DNA of 64,000 bases from CAZWMK01 sp964635065 (GTDB lineage Bacteria > Pseudomonadota > Alphaproteobacteria > Sphingomonadales > Sphingomonadaceae). The position numbers were made by a program, and so were the translations under genes. The stretch is from positions 1 through 64,000 of the forward strand of contig CAZWMK010000001.1 in assembly GCA_964635065.1 (NCBI GenBank), read 5' to 3'. Below are positions 8,972 to 18,580 of the stretch, in pieces (within the stretch, counting starts at the first letter, position 1; each line of letters opens with the position of its first letter). Below the pieces are notes generated by a model. That model saw only the letters and a program-made list of their open reading frames with translations, was not told where the DNA came from and did not search any database.

Positions 8972-9721
8972 ATGATGCGCCTGGTTCTTGCCCTTGTCCT
9001 GACCTGTCTCGCCCTGCCCGCCGCAACCGTCGCTGTCGCCGGCACAACCGCCAGCTATGTCAACGGCGATGGCAAACGGCTTGTTCTCGATGTCGGCGAC
9101 AATGGCGCCATCCGCATCGGCGGCGTCGAACCGCAGCAATATGGCATCATTGAAAACGACGAACTTTATCTCGTCGAAACGCGGTCGGGCGCCCCCAAGG
9201 TGGCGCGCCTGCGCGACATTTCCGCCGCCTTCGATCAGGTGATGGGGCCGATGCTGAAAGGCCTGTTCGATGCCGCGGCCAAGGCGCCGGCACCACGCGC
9301 CGGCCTGCGCATCGAAAAGGGCAGCGCCACCAGCTTTGCCGGTTTTCAGGGCCAGAGCTATCGCATCACCGGCATCGATCCCGGAAATCCGTCGCGGACG
9401 GTTGACTGGATCGTCTCGAACGATCCCGCGCTGGCACCTGTCGGACGGGGGCTGCAAATGTTTCTGGAAAGCACGATGGTACTTGCTGCGCCCTTCCTCG
9501 GGCCGCAAACCAACGACATGATCGCCGACATTCGCCGCACTTTCGCGCTTGGCACCCCGCTGTCGGCACCGGGACAATTCCAGATCGAAACTGTAAAACC
9601 TGCCGATTTTCCGGCAGGTCATTTCACCCTTCCTGCCCCGCCGCAAACGGTCGATGACATCGTCGGCGGCATGAAACAGGGGATGCAGCAGGCCGCCGAG
9701 GCGCTGGCCCCGGCGAAATGA
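8972..9721 (+). CDS. Exported protein of unknown function
   Basis: 249 residues with a signal peptide (about 1-23, ending AVAG). The mature part is soluble, with repeated beta-like stretches and no motif I recognise; a C-terminal low-complexity tail (MKQGMQQAAEALAPAK) is probably helical. A similar proline-rich stretch (LPAPPQTVDD) precedes it. Two adjacent ATGs compete for the start. It converges on dnaN with only 25 bp between stops. I assign no function. Confidence 0.75.
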   Translation: MMRLVLALVLTCLALPAATVAVAGTTASYVNGDGKRLVLDVGDNGAIRIGGVEPQQYGIIENDELYLVETRSGAPKVARLRDISAAFDQVMGPMLKGLFDAAAKAPAPRAGLRIEKGSATSFAGFQGQSYRITGIDPGNPSRTVDWIVSNDPALAPVGRGLQMFLESTMVLAAPFLGPQTNDMIADIRRTFALGTPLSAPGQFQIETVKPADFPAGHFTLPAPPQTVDDIVGGMKQGMQQAAEALAPAK

Positions 9722-9738
9722 AATCCGGCTGCAAGCGC

Positions 9739-9759
9739 GATGCGGGTCAGACCCGCATC
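9739..9759. terminator. Hairpin spanning the dnaN stop codon
   Basis: A perfect 9-bp stem GATGCGGGT / ACCCGCATC with a 3-base loop, lying between the convergent ends of the exported gene and dnaN, with the dnaN stop codon in the loop region. There is no T-run on either side, so intrinsic termination is doubtful; it may block transcription read-through or 3' decay. Confidence 0.35.
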
Positions 9760-10847
9760 GGCATCAGCACATAAAGCGCAGGGCTGTTACCGCCCTCGCG
9801 GATCAGCGTGGGCGCACTGGCATCGGCAAGATGCAACTCGACGATGTCGGTTTCGACTTCGCCCAGAATATCGAGGAGATAACGGGCGTTAAAACCGATG
9901 TCGAAAGCGGCGGCCTCATAGTCGGCTGCAACTTCTTCGGTCGCCGTGCCATTTTCAGGGCTGGTGACCGACAGTCCAAGTTTGCCGGTATCGAGGCTGA
10001 GCTTGACCGCACGGGTCTTTTCGCTGGCGATCGCCGACACGCGATCGACGCCTTCGGCCAGCGCCCTGGTTTCGATCTTGAGCAGACGGTCGTTTGCCGT
10101 CGGGATGACGCGGCTGTAATCAGGGAAGGTGCCATCGATCAGCTTGCTGGTCAGGATGGCATTGCCCAGAAGAAAACGGATCTTCGACGCCGACAGCGAC
10201 ATTTCGACCGTGCCATCCACCTCGTCGAGCAGCTTGCGGACTTCGCCCACGCATTTGCGCGGCACGATAACGTCGGGCATGTCCGCAGCACCTTCGGGGC
10301 AGGGCAGTTGCACACGGGCCAGACGATGGCCGTCCGTGGCAACGGCGCGCAGGTTGCCGTCGGCGACGTGCATGAAGATGCCGTTCAGATAATAACGCGT
10401 TTCCTCGGTCGAGATGGCAAAGCGCGTCTTGTCGATGATCTGGCGCAGCGTCGCCGCCGGCAGCACAAAGCGGGTGGGCAGGTCGCTTTCGGCGATCACC
10501 GGAAAATCGTCGCGTGGCAAGGTGGCCAGCGTGAAGCGCGCTCGACCGGCCACAACAGACATGCGGTCGTCCGACACGGCCAGTTCGACCTGGGCGCCAT
10601 CGGGCAACTTGCGGGCAATGTCGAACAGCGTATGCGCCGAAACCGTCGTCGCCCCTGGCGCCTCGACATGCGCGGCCACGGCTTCGACAACCTGAAGGTC
10701 CAGATCGGTCGCCATCAGGCGCAAACCGTCGCCTTGCGCTTCGATCAGCACATTCGACAGGATCGGAATGGTATTGCGCCGTTCGACCACAGACTGCACA
10801 TGCGCCAGCGACTTGAGCAGTGCCGAGCGTTCAACCGTCGCCTTCAT
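9747..10847 (-). CDS. dnaN: DNA polymerase III beta subunit (sliding clamp)
   Basis: 366 residues, the normal length for a beta clamp, which forms a ring dimer tethering Pol III to DNA. Recognisable N-terminus (MKATVERSALLKSLAHVQSVVERR, NTIPILSNVLIEA), inter-domain RYYLNGIFMH and TDGHRLA, and the typical C-terminus ALYVLMPMRV. It stands alone, divergent from a histidine kinase gene with about 160 bp between starts, which must hold both promoters. dnaA is not in the window. Confidence 0.97.
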   Translation of the reverse strand: MKATVERSALLKSLAHVQSVVERRNTIPILSNVLIEAQGDGLRLMATDLDLQVVEAVAAHVEAPGATTVSAHTLFDIARKLPDGAQVELAVSDDRMSVVAGRARFTLATLPRDDFPVIAESDLPTRFVLPAATLRQIIDKTRFAISTEETRYYLNGIFMHVADGNLRAVATDGHRLARVQLPCPEGAADMPDVIVPRKCVGEVRKLLDEVDGTVEMSLSASKIRFLLGNAILTSKLIDGTFPDYSRVIPTANDRLLKIETRALAEGVDRVSAIASEKTRAVKLSLDTGKLGLSVTSPENGTATEEVAADYEAAAFDIGFNARYLLDILGEVETDIVELHLADASAPTLIREGGNSPALYVLMPMRV

Positions 10848-11009
10848 CCGAACCTGTTCCCCCTGAACCCTTTGCCGCCACGCGCGGACTTTGGCCTATT
10901 TTGCACAGCGCCGCCGCAGCCTCAAGCGCCAGCGCACAGTTCGGCGCAGTTATTCCTGCCCGCCCTGTTCCGGCTTGCAGCGCAGACGGCTTTGCGTCAT
11001 CCATGGACC

Positions 11010-12887
11010 ATGTTGCAGCGCTATCGCCAGATGACGGAAAATCCGCTCTTCTCCGGATTTCTTCTGCTGTTTCTGGCCGGTTTTGCCACCTTGATGGTCG
11101 CGCAATGGCGCTTTGCCACCGGCAGCACCATGGCCGTGGCGCAACAGGTCCGCAGCGAAGCGGCTGAACTGAAACTGCGGCTCAGCGACGCCGAAACTCG
11201 CCAGCGCGCCTACATGCTGTCGGGCGACCCACGCGATCTGGCGGCGTTCGAAGCGTCGCGCAACCTCATTTTCAGCGCCTATGATGCGCTTGGTCGCACG
11301 GTCGCGAGTGACCCGCATCAAGCCGAGCGCGTGCATCAGTTGCGACGGGCAATCGAAAGCCGCTTGGCCGACCTTCTGGCAATGACGCGCTATGTGAAGC
11401 TCGACCAGCGCGATCAGGCGCTGGCCCTGATGCGCGGGCATGGCGGTCAAAGCAGCATGGACGACGCGCGCCGCATCCTTGATGCCATCCTCACTGACGA
11501 AGCCCGCCATCTCGAACAGATGCAGGGCGATTTACTGATCAGCGGCTGGCTGACCCGCGGCGGCCTGATTGCCAGTCTCATGCTTGCGACGTTCATGGCA
11601 GTGCAGACTCAGCGGCGCAGTGAAATTCAGTTGCGCGAGCTGTCGCAGTCAAATGCAGCGCTGGAAGAGGCCTATGCCAGCCTGCAACGCGAAACCGAAA
11701 GCCGCCTCATGACCGAACAGGCCTTGCGGCAGGCGCAGAAAATGGAAGCGCTGGGCAGCCTGACCGGTGGGATCTCGCACGATTTCAACAATATGCTCGC
11801 CATCGTCATCGGCAGCCTCGACATGCTGTCGCGGCGCATGGGCCCCGATGCCGAACCGCGTCTCATGCGGCTCATCGACAATGCCATGTCCGGCGCCAAC
11901 CGCGCCGCCACCCTGACGCAGCGGCTGCTCAGCTTTGCCCGGATGCAGCCGCTCGAACCGCAAACACTCGATGTCGGGTTGCTGGTCAACGGCATGGTCG
12001 AGTTGCTGCGCCGGACGCTTGGCGAAATGGTCGAGCTGAAAACCACCATTGCCCCCGCCTTGTGGCGCACACGCGCTGACCCCGGCCAGCTGGAAAACGC
12101 CATCGTCAACCTCGCGGTCAACGCACGCGATGCCATGCCGGGTGGCGGCCTTTTGACCCTGGCCGTCGACAATATCGAGATTGCGGCAGACGTCAGCCAG
12201 ACCATACAGCCCGGCGCCTATGTCCGCCTGCGCGTCACAGACACCGGCATGGGAATGAGCGCCGACATCATTTCGCGCGCCTTCGATCCCTTTTTCACCA
12301 CAAAGGGCGTCGGCAAGGGCACGGGACTGGGCCTCAGTCAGGTCTATGGCTTCGTTACCCAGACGGGTGGGCACATCGACATCAGTTCGCAACCCGGCAG
12401 CGGCACCACCATTGCCATCCTGCTTCCCCGCGATTCCGAACCGGCAACACGGGCCGATGACGTCGGCCAGATCATGATTGAAACCAGCCTGCCCCATGCC
12501 AGAAACGGCGAAGTCATCCTGGTCGTCGAGGACGAGGACGATGTGCGGCAGATGTCATGCGATGCCTTGCGCGAACTGGGCTATGACGTGATCAGCGCCG
12601 GAAGCGGCCCGGAAGCGCTGGAACGCGCGGCCGGGCACGCGCGAATCGACTTGCTGTTCAGCGACATCGTCATGCCCGGCATGACCGGCGGCCAACTGGC
12701 GCAGACGATGCGCCTTGAACGCCCCGGCCTGCCGGTCCTCTATGTCACCGGCTATGCCGCCGACAGCCGGATGCTGGAAGATCCGGAAACCGGCGCTGTC
12801 TTTCTGACCAAGCCTTTCACCCACGCCCAGCTGGCGCAAAAAGTGCGTCAGGTGCTCGACGCCGGCGTCTCCAGCGCGACGACATAA
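11010..12887 (+). CDS. CHASE3-containing hybrid histidine kinase
   Basis: 625 residues: a membrane segment (about 14-31), a periplasmic CHASE3-like helical region containing ETRQRAYMLSGD, a second membrane segment (about 182-202), a coiled linker, a DHp domain with H-box GSLTGGISHDFNNML, a HATPase_c domain (NLAVNARDAMP, DTGMGM, GKGTGLGLSQVYG) and a C-terminal receiver domain (VVEDEDDVRQ; phosphoacceptor in LLFSDIVMPG). Hybrid kinases of this kind pass phosphate to a separate phosphotransfer protein. The input is unknown. Start at ATG 11010 is preferred; ATG 11031 is an alternative and neither has a strong Shine-Dalgarno. Its 3' end overlaps the opposing CoA-transferase remnant by 40 bp. Confidence 0.88.
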   Translation: MLQRYRQMTENPLFSGFLLLFLAGFATLMVAQWRFATGSTMAVAQQVRSEAAELKLRLSDAETRQRAYMLSGDPRDLAAFEASRNLIFSAYDALGRTVASDPHQAERVHQLRRAIESRLADLLAMTRYVKLDQRDQALALMRGHGGQSSMDDARRILDAILTDEARHLEQMQGDLLISGWLTRGGLIASLMLATFMAVQTQRRSEIQLRELSQSNAALEEAYASLQRETESRLMTEQALRQAQKMEALGSLTGGISHDFNNMLAIVIGSLDMLSRRMGPDAEPRLMRLIDNAMSGANRAATLTQRLLSFARMQPLEPQTLDVGLLVNGMVELLRRTLGEMVELKTTIAPALWRTRADPGQLENAIVNLAVNARDAMPGGGLLTLAVDNIEIAADVSQTIQPGAYVRLRVTDTGMGMSADIISRAFDPFFTTKGVGKGTGLGLSQVYGFVTQTGGHIDISSQPGSGTTIAILLPRDSEPATRADDVGQIMIETSLPHARNGEVILVVEDEDDVRQMSCDALRELGYDVISAGSGPEALERAAGHARIDLLFSDIVMPGMTGGQLAQTMRLERPGLPVLYVTGYAADSRMLEDPETGAVFLTKPFTHAQLAQKVRQVLDAGVSSATT

Positions 12888-13801
12888 TCCGCCTCGGTTT
12901 GTTCGCGAATCGCCTCGGGCGTCACACCGGCCGCGCATTCGATCAGGCGAAAAGGCGCCCCCTTGCGATCGGCACGCGCAAAGACGCCAAGATTGGTGAT
13001 GACCATATCCACGACATTGAGACCGGTCAGCTGCAGCGTGCAGCGTTTACGGAATTTCGGCGCCCCAGCCCTGGTGCAATGTTCCATGAGGACGATGATC
13101 CGCCGCACGCCCGCCACCAGATCCATGGCGCCGCCCATGCCCTTGACCAGTTTTCCAGGCACCATCCAGTTCGCGAGATCGCCGTTTTCCGCCACTTCCA
13201 TGCCGCCAAGGATCGACAGATCAAGGTGGCCGCCACGGACCATGGCAAAACTGGTTGCGCTGTCGACATAGGTGGTGCGGCGCAATTCGGTAATGGCCTG
13301 CTTGCCGGCATTGATAATGGCGGCGTATTCGCTGCCCGCCAGGGGAAATGGCCCAAGGCCCATCATGCCGTTTTCGCCATGCAGCGTGATGCCGATGCCG
13401 GGCGGGTGAAAGGCATCGGGATCGTGGCTCCCCGGCGCGATCAGTTCCTCCACTTCGGCCACGCAGACGCGCGCGCACATGGCCGCGAGCGGATTGAAGT
13501 TGCGCGCGCTCTTGCGGAAGATGAGATTGCCGTATCTGTCACCCTTCCACACCTTGACGATGGCAATATCGGCATTGAGCGCGGTTTCCATGAGATAGGC
13601 TTCGCCAGCGAAAACCCGCTGTTCCTTGCCGTCTGCCACGACTGTCCCGACTCCGGTCCGCGTGTAGAAGGCCGGAATGCCCGCGCCGCCCGCCCGCATG
13701 CGCTCAGCCAACGTGCCTTGCGGATCGAACTCGATGGCGATTTCGCCCGCCATGTACAACTGCTCGAACAGATCGTTCTCGCCGACATAGCTGCAGATCA
13801 T
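12848..13801 (-). pseudogene. Decayed 3-oxoacid CoA-transferase (fused remnants of scoA and scoB)
   Basis: A 317-codon open frame that reads as the C-terminal part of subunit A (MICSYVGEN, GTLAERMRAGGAGIPAFYTR, RKSARNFNPLAA) running directly into the middle of subunit B (LHGENGMMGLGPFP, INAGKQ, FAMVRGGHLDLSILGGM, WMVPGKLVKGMGGAMDLVAG). Intact A plus B total about 440 residues; here the first ~75 residues of A, the end of A and about 45 N-terminal residues of B are missing. The catalytic Glu of ENG remains but the glycine-rich N-terminal CoA site of A is gone. Homology continues upstream of the ATG (SRQVSK) to an in-frame TAG at 13820-13822. I therefore read it as an inactive remnant rather than a natural fusion. 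Confidence 0.8.
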
Positions 13802-13950
13802 CTTGCTGACTTGCCGCGACTACATCAGGATAAATCTTGCTTCTGGCCAAGGCCCCCTCCCGCGACACAACCGGGCAGGCTATCGCCCACGCATGGAAAA
13901 GAAAAGCGTCGGCACTGGCAGCATCGGCGGCGCTGGGCTAGACCTGCACC

Positions 13951-14592
13951 ATGCCACCATTGATCTATCTCGCGCGCCATGCCGAAACCATCTTCAACCG
14001 CGACGCCCGGATGCAGGGCAATGCCGCACACACGCCGTTGACGCGCGATGGCATCGCGCAGGCCGAGGCAATGGGCACGGCGCTGGCCCGTCACTTCGGC
14101 ACCAAGCCCGATCTTGCCATCTGGGCCTCTCCTACCGGGCGCACATTGCAGACGGCTTCGATCATCGCCGAACATCTCGGCCTTTACTATTTCGACATCA
14201 CGACCGATGCCCGCCTTGCGGAAATCAACGTCGGCGCATGGGTCGGACAGCGTTATCATGATATCGTAAAGGCGCATGGCCCGATCGTCTGTCCCGAACG
14301 CCGGCTGTTCAGCCAGAGACCACCGGGCGGCGAATGGTATCCCGACATGGCTGCGCGCCTGAAAGCATGGCTGACGGCGCTGCCGGACGACCGCCCCGTG
14401 CTGGCGATCAGCCATGGCCTGACGTCGCGCGTGCTGCGCGGTCATCTTGTTGGCGGCACCCCCTTCGAGCCTGGCTGTGTACCGATCGCGCCCGAAGCCC
14501 CGCAGGGCACGGTGTTCCGTATCGCCGGCAGCGTCGAATCCATGCTGCATGTCGGCACCGGATCGACAGGCGGGCATCGACAAGGTTTTTAG
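13951..14592 (+). CDS. Histidine phosphatase (phosphoglycerate-mutase-like) family protein
   Basis: 213 residues. The phosphohistidine motif LARHAET opens the protein, followed by SPTGRTLQTASII, LAEINVGAW and a second catalytic histidine in VLAISHGLTSRVLRG: a complete branch-1 histidine phosphatase core. The substrate is unknown (phosphoglycerate, sugar phosphates or cobamide precursors are all possible). The next gene starts 5 bp later, suggesting co-transcription. Confidence 0.88.
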   Translation: MPPLIYLARHAETIFNRDARMQGNAAHTPLTRDGIAQAEAMGTALARHFGTKPDLAIWASPTGRTLQTASIIAEHLGLYYFDITTDARLAEINVGAWVGQRYHDIVKAHGPIVCPERRLFSQRPPGGEWYPDMAARLKAWLTALPDDRPVLAISHGLTSRVLRGHLVGGTPFEPGCVPIAPEAPQGTVFRIAGSVESMLHVGTGSTGGHRQGF

Positions 14593-14597
14593 GCCCC

Positions 14598-15140
14598 ATG
14601 CCGCGCTGGCCTGTCATCCTTGCTCTGCTTGGCCCATGGCTCGCCCTTGCACCGGCGCAGGCCGCGCAACCGGTGCGACAGTCGCTCGGCGTCTTCGGCG
14701 ACTGGGCGGTATTCCGTGACGGCAAGGGCGCGACCTTGCGCTGCTATGCCATCGCCATGCCGGAATACAGCCACGGCGCATTCACCGGTGAGAAAAAACA
14801 AGCAGAAACCGCCGCCAGCGTCGGCACATGGCCTTTGCAGCGCGTGCGCGAGCAGGTGCATTTCATCCTGAGCCGCGCAGTCGCACCAGACAAACCGGTA
14901 GCGTTGCGGGTCGGGCGGCACCGGTTCCAGCTCGTCGCGCGCGGGACGCAGGCTTGGGCAGCCGATGCCGCCACTGATCGCGCCATCGTGGCCGCCATGC
15001 GCGGGGCCAACAGCATGGAAGCCAGTGGACAGACGGTGGACGGCAGGCGTGTGCGCGACATTTACCGCTTGCAGGCCGTTGCCTCTGCTCTTGATGCCGC
15101 AACGCTGGGTTGCCCCGCACCGGCGTCCAGTCGACGCTGA
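14598..15140 (+). CDS. Exported protein, IalB-like
   Basis: 180 residues with a signal peptide (about 1-22, ALAPAQAA). The mature N-terminus has FGDWAVFRDGKGATLRCYAIAMP, the W plus Cys pattern seen in IalB-like exported proteins of alphaproteobacteria; a second Cys is near the C-terminus (LGCPAP), so a disulfide is possible. Function unknown. It lies between a histidine phosphatase and rlmN on the same strand and is probably co-transcribed with them. Confidence 0.75.
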   Translation: MPRWPVILALLGPWLALAPAQAAQPVRQSLGVFGDWAVFRDGKGATLRCYAIAMPEYSHGAFTGEKKQAETAASVGTWPLQRVREQVHFILSRAVAPDKPVALRVGRHRFQLVARGTQAWAADAATDRAIVAAMRGANSMEASGQTVDGRRVRDIYRLQAVASALDAATLGCPAPASSRR

Positions 15141-15205
15141 TCCCGGCGGCGGCGCGGCAGGCGGGATGCGGCGGCGATGTTGGCAAAAGCACGCAGGCAT
15201 ATTAC

Positions 15206-16405
15206 ATGCCGCCAATGCAGATCCCCGGCGCCATTGACCCCATGACCGTCCCGCGCGACATGCCCGCGCGCGCGGACGGCCGTATCGACCTTGTCGGCCT
15301 GAGCCGCGAACAATTGCGTAACGCGCTGATCGCAGCCGGGATTCCCGAAGCGCAGGCCAAGATGCGCAGCAATCAGATCTGGGGCTGGGTCTATCATCGC
15401 GGGGTCACCGAATTCGATGCGATGACCAACATCGCCAAGGACGCGCGCGCGATTCTCGCCGACCGATTCGTCATCGGCCGCCCCGAAGTCGTCACCGCGC
15501 AGATTTCCAGCGACGGCACGCGCAAATGGCTTTTGCGCAGTCCTGATGCGCAGGAATATGAAATGGTGTTCATCCCCGACGCGGATCGCGGCACGCTGTG
15601 CGTGTCGAGCCAGGTCGGCTGCACCCTGAACTGCCGTTTCTGCCACACCGGCACGATGAAGCTCGTCAGGAACCTGACACCGGGCGAAATCGTCGGACAG
15701 GTGATGCTGGCGCGCGACGCGCTGGGCGAATGGCCCAGCCCCCCCGACGGGCGGTTGCTGACCAACATCGTCATGATGGGCATGGGCGAACCGCTTTATA
15801 ATTTCGACAACGTCAAACAGGCGCTGACCGTGGTGATGGACGGCGACGGCCTGTCGCTGTCGCGCCGCCGCATCACCCTGTCGACGTCCGGGGTCGTGCC
15901 GATGATGGCGCGTGCAGGCGCGGAAATCGGCGTCAACCTTGCCGTCTCGCTCCACGCCGTCACCAAGGAGGTGCGCGACGAAATCGTGCCGATCAACAAG
16001 AAGTACGGTATCGACGAACTGCTGAAAGCCTGCGCCAGTTATCCGGGGTCGAACAACGCCAGACGCATCACATTTGAATATGTCATGCTGAAGGACAAGA
16101 ACGACAGCGATGCCGATGCGCGTGAATTGGTGCGCCTGTTGCGGCACTATCGCATTCCGGCCAAGGTCAATCTCATCCCGTTCAACCCTTGGCCGGGCGT
16201 CGGCTATGAATGTTCCGATGACGAACGTATCGCCCGTTTCTCGGACATTATTTTCAAGGCAGGTATTTCCGCACCTGTCAGGACACCGCGCGGTCGCGAT
16301 ATCATGGCCGCATGTGGTCAATTGAAGTCGGCATCGGAAAAGATCAGTCGTGCCGAACTTGACCGCCGCGCGGCGGAAAAGGAAAAACTCTGGGAAACGA
16401 CTTGA
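15206..16405 (+). CDS. rlmN: Dual-specificity 23S rRNA/tRNA adenosine C2-methyltransferase
   Basis: About 399 residues. Radical-SAM enzyme methylating A2503 of 23S rRNA and A37 of some tRNAs. The CxxxCxxC cluster motif is CTLNCRFC; GTLCVSSQVG, MGMGEPLYNFDNV and the C-terminal PRGRDIMAACGQL, carrying the conserved methyl-carrier Cys, are all present. The frame is open further upstream over the end of the IalB-like gene; I start at ATG 15206 because the family's IPGAIDP segment follows at once (ATG 15215 also possible). The insertion GEWPSPPDG is common in this order. Confidence 0.95.
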   Translation: MPPMQIPGAIDPMTVPRDMPARADGRIDLVGLSREQLRNALIAAGIPEAQAKMRSNQIWGWVYHRGVTEFDAMTNIAKDARAILADRFVIGRPEVVTAQISSDGTRKWLLRSPDAQEYEMVFIPDADRGTLCVSSQVGCTLNCRFCHTGTMKLVRNLTPGEIVGQVMLARDALGEWPSPPDGRLLTNIVMMGMGEPLYNFDNVKQALTVVMDGDGLSLSRRRITLSTSGVVPMMARAGAEIGVNLAVSLHAVTKEVRDEIVPINKKYGIDELLKACASYPGSNNARRITFEYVMLKDKNDSDADARELVRLLRHYRIPAKVNLIPFNPWPGVGYECSDDERIARFSDIIFKAGISAPVRTPRGRDIMAACGQLKSASEKISRAELDRRAAEKEKLWETT

Positions 16406-16469
16406 TTAGCATCTGAAATCGGGTTGTTATCAGCATGGTCTGCACTGCCATGGAGGCGTTGCCTGCATC

Positions 16470-17696
16470 ATGCTGTTGCTTAACCGTCTACTTCGCCGCC
16501 TGATCAAATCCGGTGAGCTGTATCTGACCGATCATCGCGGTCGCATTTTTCACTATGGCACCCCGCTGGCGGGCCGTCCGCCCGTCGCCATCCGTCTGAC
16601 AACCGCCGGCACGCCCTGGGCCATCGCACGCGATGCCGCACTCGGCGCGGGTGAAGCATGGATGGACGGGCGCCTCGTCATGGAAAATGGCGGCGACATC
16701 CTCGATCTTCTCGACCTCGTCGGCTTCAACATGCGCTGGGATTCCGGCAACCAGGCACGGATCGATCTGTGGGCCGGACAGATGCTGGCGTCGCGCATCG
16801 ACCAGTTCAATTACGGCCGCCGCGCGAAACGCAATGTCGCCCACCATTATGACCTGTCGGACCGGCTTTACGATCTCTTCCTCGATGCCGACCGGCAATA
16901 TAGCTGCGCCTATTTCACCGATCCGGTAAACAGCCTCGAACAGGCGCAGGCTGACAAGAAGGCGCATATCGCTGCCAAGCTTGCGCTTCAGCCCGGCATG
17001 CGCGTCCTCGACATCGGCTGCGGCTGGGGTGGCATGGCGCTCTATCTGAACCGTGTTGCCGACGTCGATGTGCTTGGCGTGACGCTCTCCGAGGAACAGC
17101 TCAAGGTCGCGCGTCGCCGCGCGGCCGAGGCTGGTGTCTCCGACCGCGTTCGTTTCGAACTGATCGACTATCGCAAGATTCGCGGCCAGTTCGACCGCAT
17201 CGTCTCGGTTGGCATGTTCGAACATGTCGGCGTGCCGCATTATCCCGCCTTTTTCGCCCAGGTCCGGGATTTGCTGACAGACGACGGCGTGGCCCTGCTT
17301 CATACCATCGGACGTGCCGACGGACCGGGCGGCACCGATTCATGGACCGCGAAATACATCTTCCCCGGCGGTTATTCGCCGGCCCTGTCCCAGATCATCC
17401 CCGTCATCGAACGCGCAGCGTTATGGATTACCGACATCGAAGTGCTGCGCCTGCACTATATGCACACGCTTCAGCATTGGTATGATCGAGTAGTCAGGGC
17501 ACGCGCCGAAATCGAGGCGCTTTACGATGCGCGTTTCTATCGCATGTGGCTCTTCTATCTCGCCGGGGCGATTGTCGCCTTCCGGCACGATGGCCACGTC
17601 AATTTCCAGATCCAGCTTGGCAAGAAGCGTGACAGCGTACCCATCACCCGCGACTATATCGCCGCAGCCGAAGCGCGCTACCGGTCCCTGTCCTGA
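16470..17696 (+). CDS. cfa: Cyclopropane-fatty-acyl-phospholipid synthase family methyltransferase
   Basis: 408 residues. SAM-dependent enzyme that adds a methylene group across double bonds of membrane lipid acyl chains. Motif I is VLDIGCGWGG; also NVAHHYDLSDRLYDLFLD, YSCAYF, GVTLSEEQ, SVGMFEHVG and YIFPGGYSP, matching the CFA synthase family throughout, with the C-terminal FQIQLGKKRDSVPITRDYI. Related families make other methyl-branched lipids, so the exact product is not certain. It stands alone, 64 bp after rlmN, with a hairpin downstream. Confidence 0.92.
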   Translation: MLLLNRLLRRLIKSGELYLTDHRGRIFHYGTPLAGRPPVAIRLTTAGTPWAIARDAALGAGEAWMDGRLVMENGGDILDLLDLVGFNMRWDSGNQARIDLWAGQMLASRIDQFNYGRRAKRNVAHHYDLSDRLYDLFLDADRQYSCAYFTDPVNSLEQAQADKKAHIAAKLALQPGMRVLDIGCGWGGMALYLNRVADVDVLGVTLSEEQLKVARRRAAEAGVSDRVRFELIDYRKIRGQFDRIVSVGMFEHVGVPHYPAFFAQVRDLLTDDGVALLHTIGRADGPGGTDSWTAKYIFPGGYSPALSQIIPVIERAALWITDIEVLRLHYMHTLQHWYDRVVRARAEIEALYDARFYRMWLFYLAGAIVAFRHDGHVNFQIQLGKKRDSVPITRDYIAAAEARYRSLS

Positions 17697-17702
17697 GCCT
17701 GT

Positions 17703-17728
17703 CCCGGCGGGCCAGAGGCCACGCCGGG
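17703..17728 (+). terminator. GC-rich hairpin downstream of cfa
   Basis: An inverted repeat in which CCCGGCG and GGCC pair with GGCC and CGCCGGG around a 3-base loop, a few bases after the cfa stop. No T-run follows, so it may be a Rho-assisted or weak terminator. Confidence 0.4.
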
Positions 17729-17858
17729 ATAATCGTGCCAATCTATTTGATTGCAGTGTCCATTCAGGCTGACCGGAGCGGCCAATGCCCGCACGGCATT
17801 TGAGCGTTGCTTTTCCGTGCGCGTCAGCTTGAACGAAAAACCGCGCTCATGATGCATC

Positions 17859-18476
17859 TTATTTCTGCGGGGCTGGCGCCGGTTGCGGCGCATTGCCGTC
17901 CTGCATCATGCCGCCACCGCGCTTCATGCCGTGGCCGTGGCGCATGCCATCCATCATGGCCCGGTGTTCTTCCGGCGTCACCGTGCCGTCCTTGTTGCTG
18001 TCCGCACGGTCGAACATCGCCAGCGGACGGGCGAGTGATTCCTCCAGCGTGAGCTGACCGTCCTTGTTGGCATCCATCGTGGTAAAGCCACGACCCATGT
18101 GATGGCCATGCTTGCCACCGCGCTCGGCTTTCATGCCCTTGCGATCCGCCATGGCGTCCGCACGCGCGGCATGAAAGCTGTCGAATTCGGCCTTGCTGAT
18201 CTGGCCATTCTTGTCGCCATCCATCCGCGCAAATTTCGCGTCGTGCATCGCCTGCCTGCGCGCGGCGCGGACAGCGTCGTGCTCGGCGGATGTCACCACG
18301 CCGTCCTTGTTGGCATCCGCTTCCTGAAAACGGGTTTTCACCATCGTTTCAACCTGTGCGCGGGTGATCGGCTTGCTGTGATCCATCATCTTGCCGTCAC
18401 CATGATGCATGGCCAGCGCCGGAATCGCTGCCGCCGTTGCCACAAGAGAAAGGATCATCATCGACTTACGCATCAT
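17859..18476 (-). CDS. Exported EF-hand calcium-binding protein
   Basis: 205 residues with a signal peptide (about 1-22, IPALA|M). Four EF-hand loops are readable: DANKDGVVTSAE, DGDKNGQISKAE, DANKDGQLTLEE and DSNKDGTVTPEE, all with the Asp/Asn positions 1, 3 and 5 and the position-12 Glu intact, so calcium binding is expected. His/Met/Gly-rich linkers (MHHGDGKMMDH, HGHHMGRG) could also bind metals. AGGAG precedes the start. It is divergent from the next gene and shares an upstream region holding a Fur-box-like sequence. Confidence 0.9.
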   Translation of the reverse strand: MMRKSMMILSLVATAAAIPALAMHHGDGKMMDHSKPITRAQVETMVKTRFQEADANKDGVVTSAEHDAVRAARRQAMHDAKFARMDGDKNGQISKAEFDSFHAARADAMADRKGMKAERGGKHGHHMGRGFTTMDANKDGQLTLEESLARPLAMFDRADSNKDGTVTPEEHRAMMDGMRHGHGMKRGGGMMQDGNAPQPAPAPQK

Positions 18477-18580
18477 CGTCTCCTGTCATCATCCAACCCG
18501 GTCTGAAGCCGGCTCTGATTTTTGATACGTGGCGGCACCTGTCCATCCCCTGAACGGATGATGCGAGGAAATGAATTATT

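Noticed and set aside
9831..10847. Long open frame antisense to dnaN that continues into the histidine kinase
   Set aside because: GC-rich antisense frames stay open by codon bias; dnaN is certain, and the kinase start with its membrane segment lies at 11010. No homology is visible in the antisense part.
17859..18476. Tandem repeats in the EF-hand gene considered as a DNA repeat array
   Set aside because: The repetition is explained by four EF-hand loops at protein level; the DNA copies diverge.
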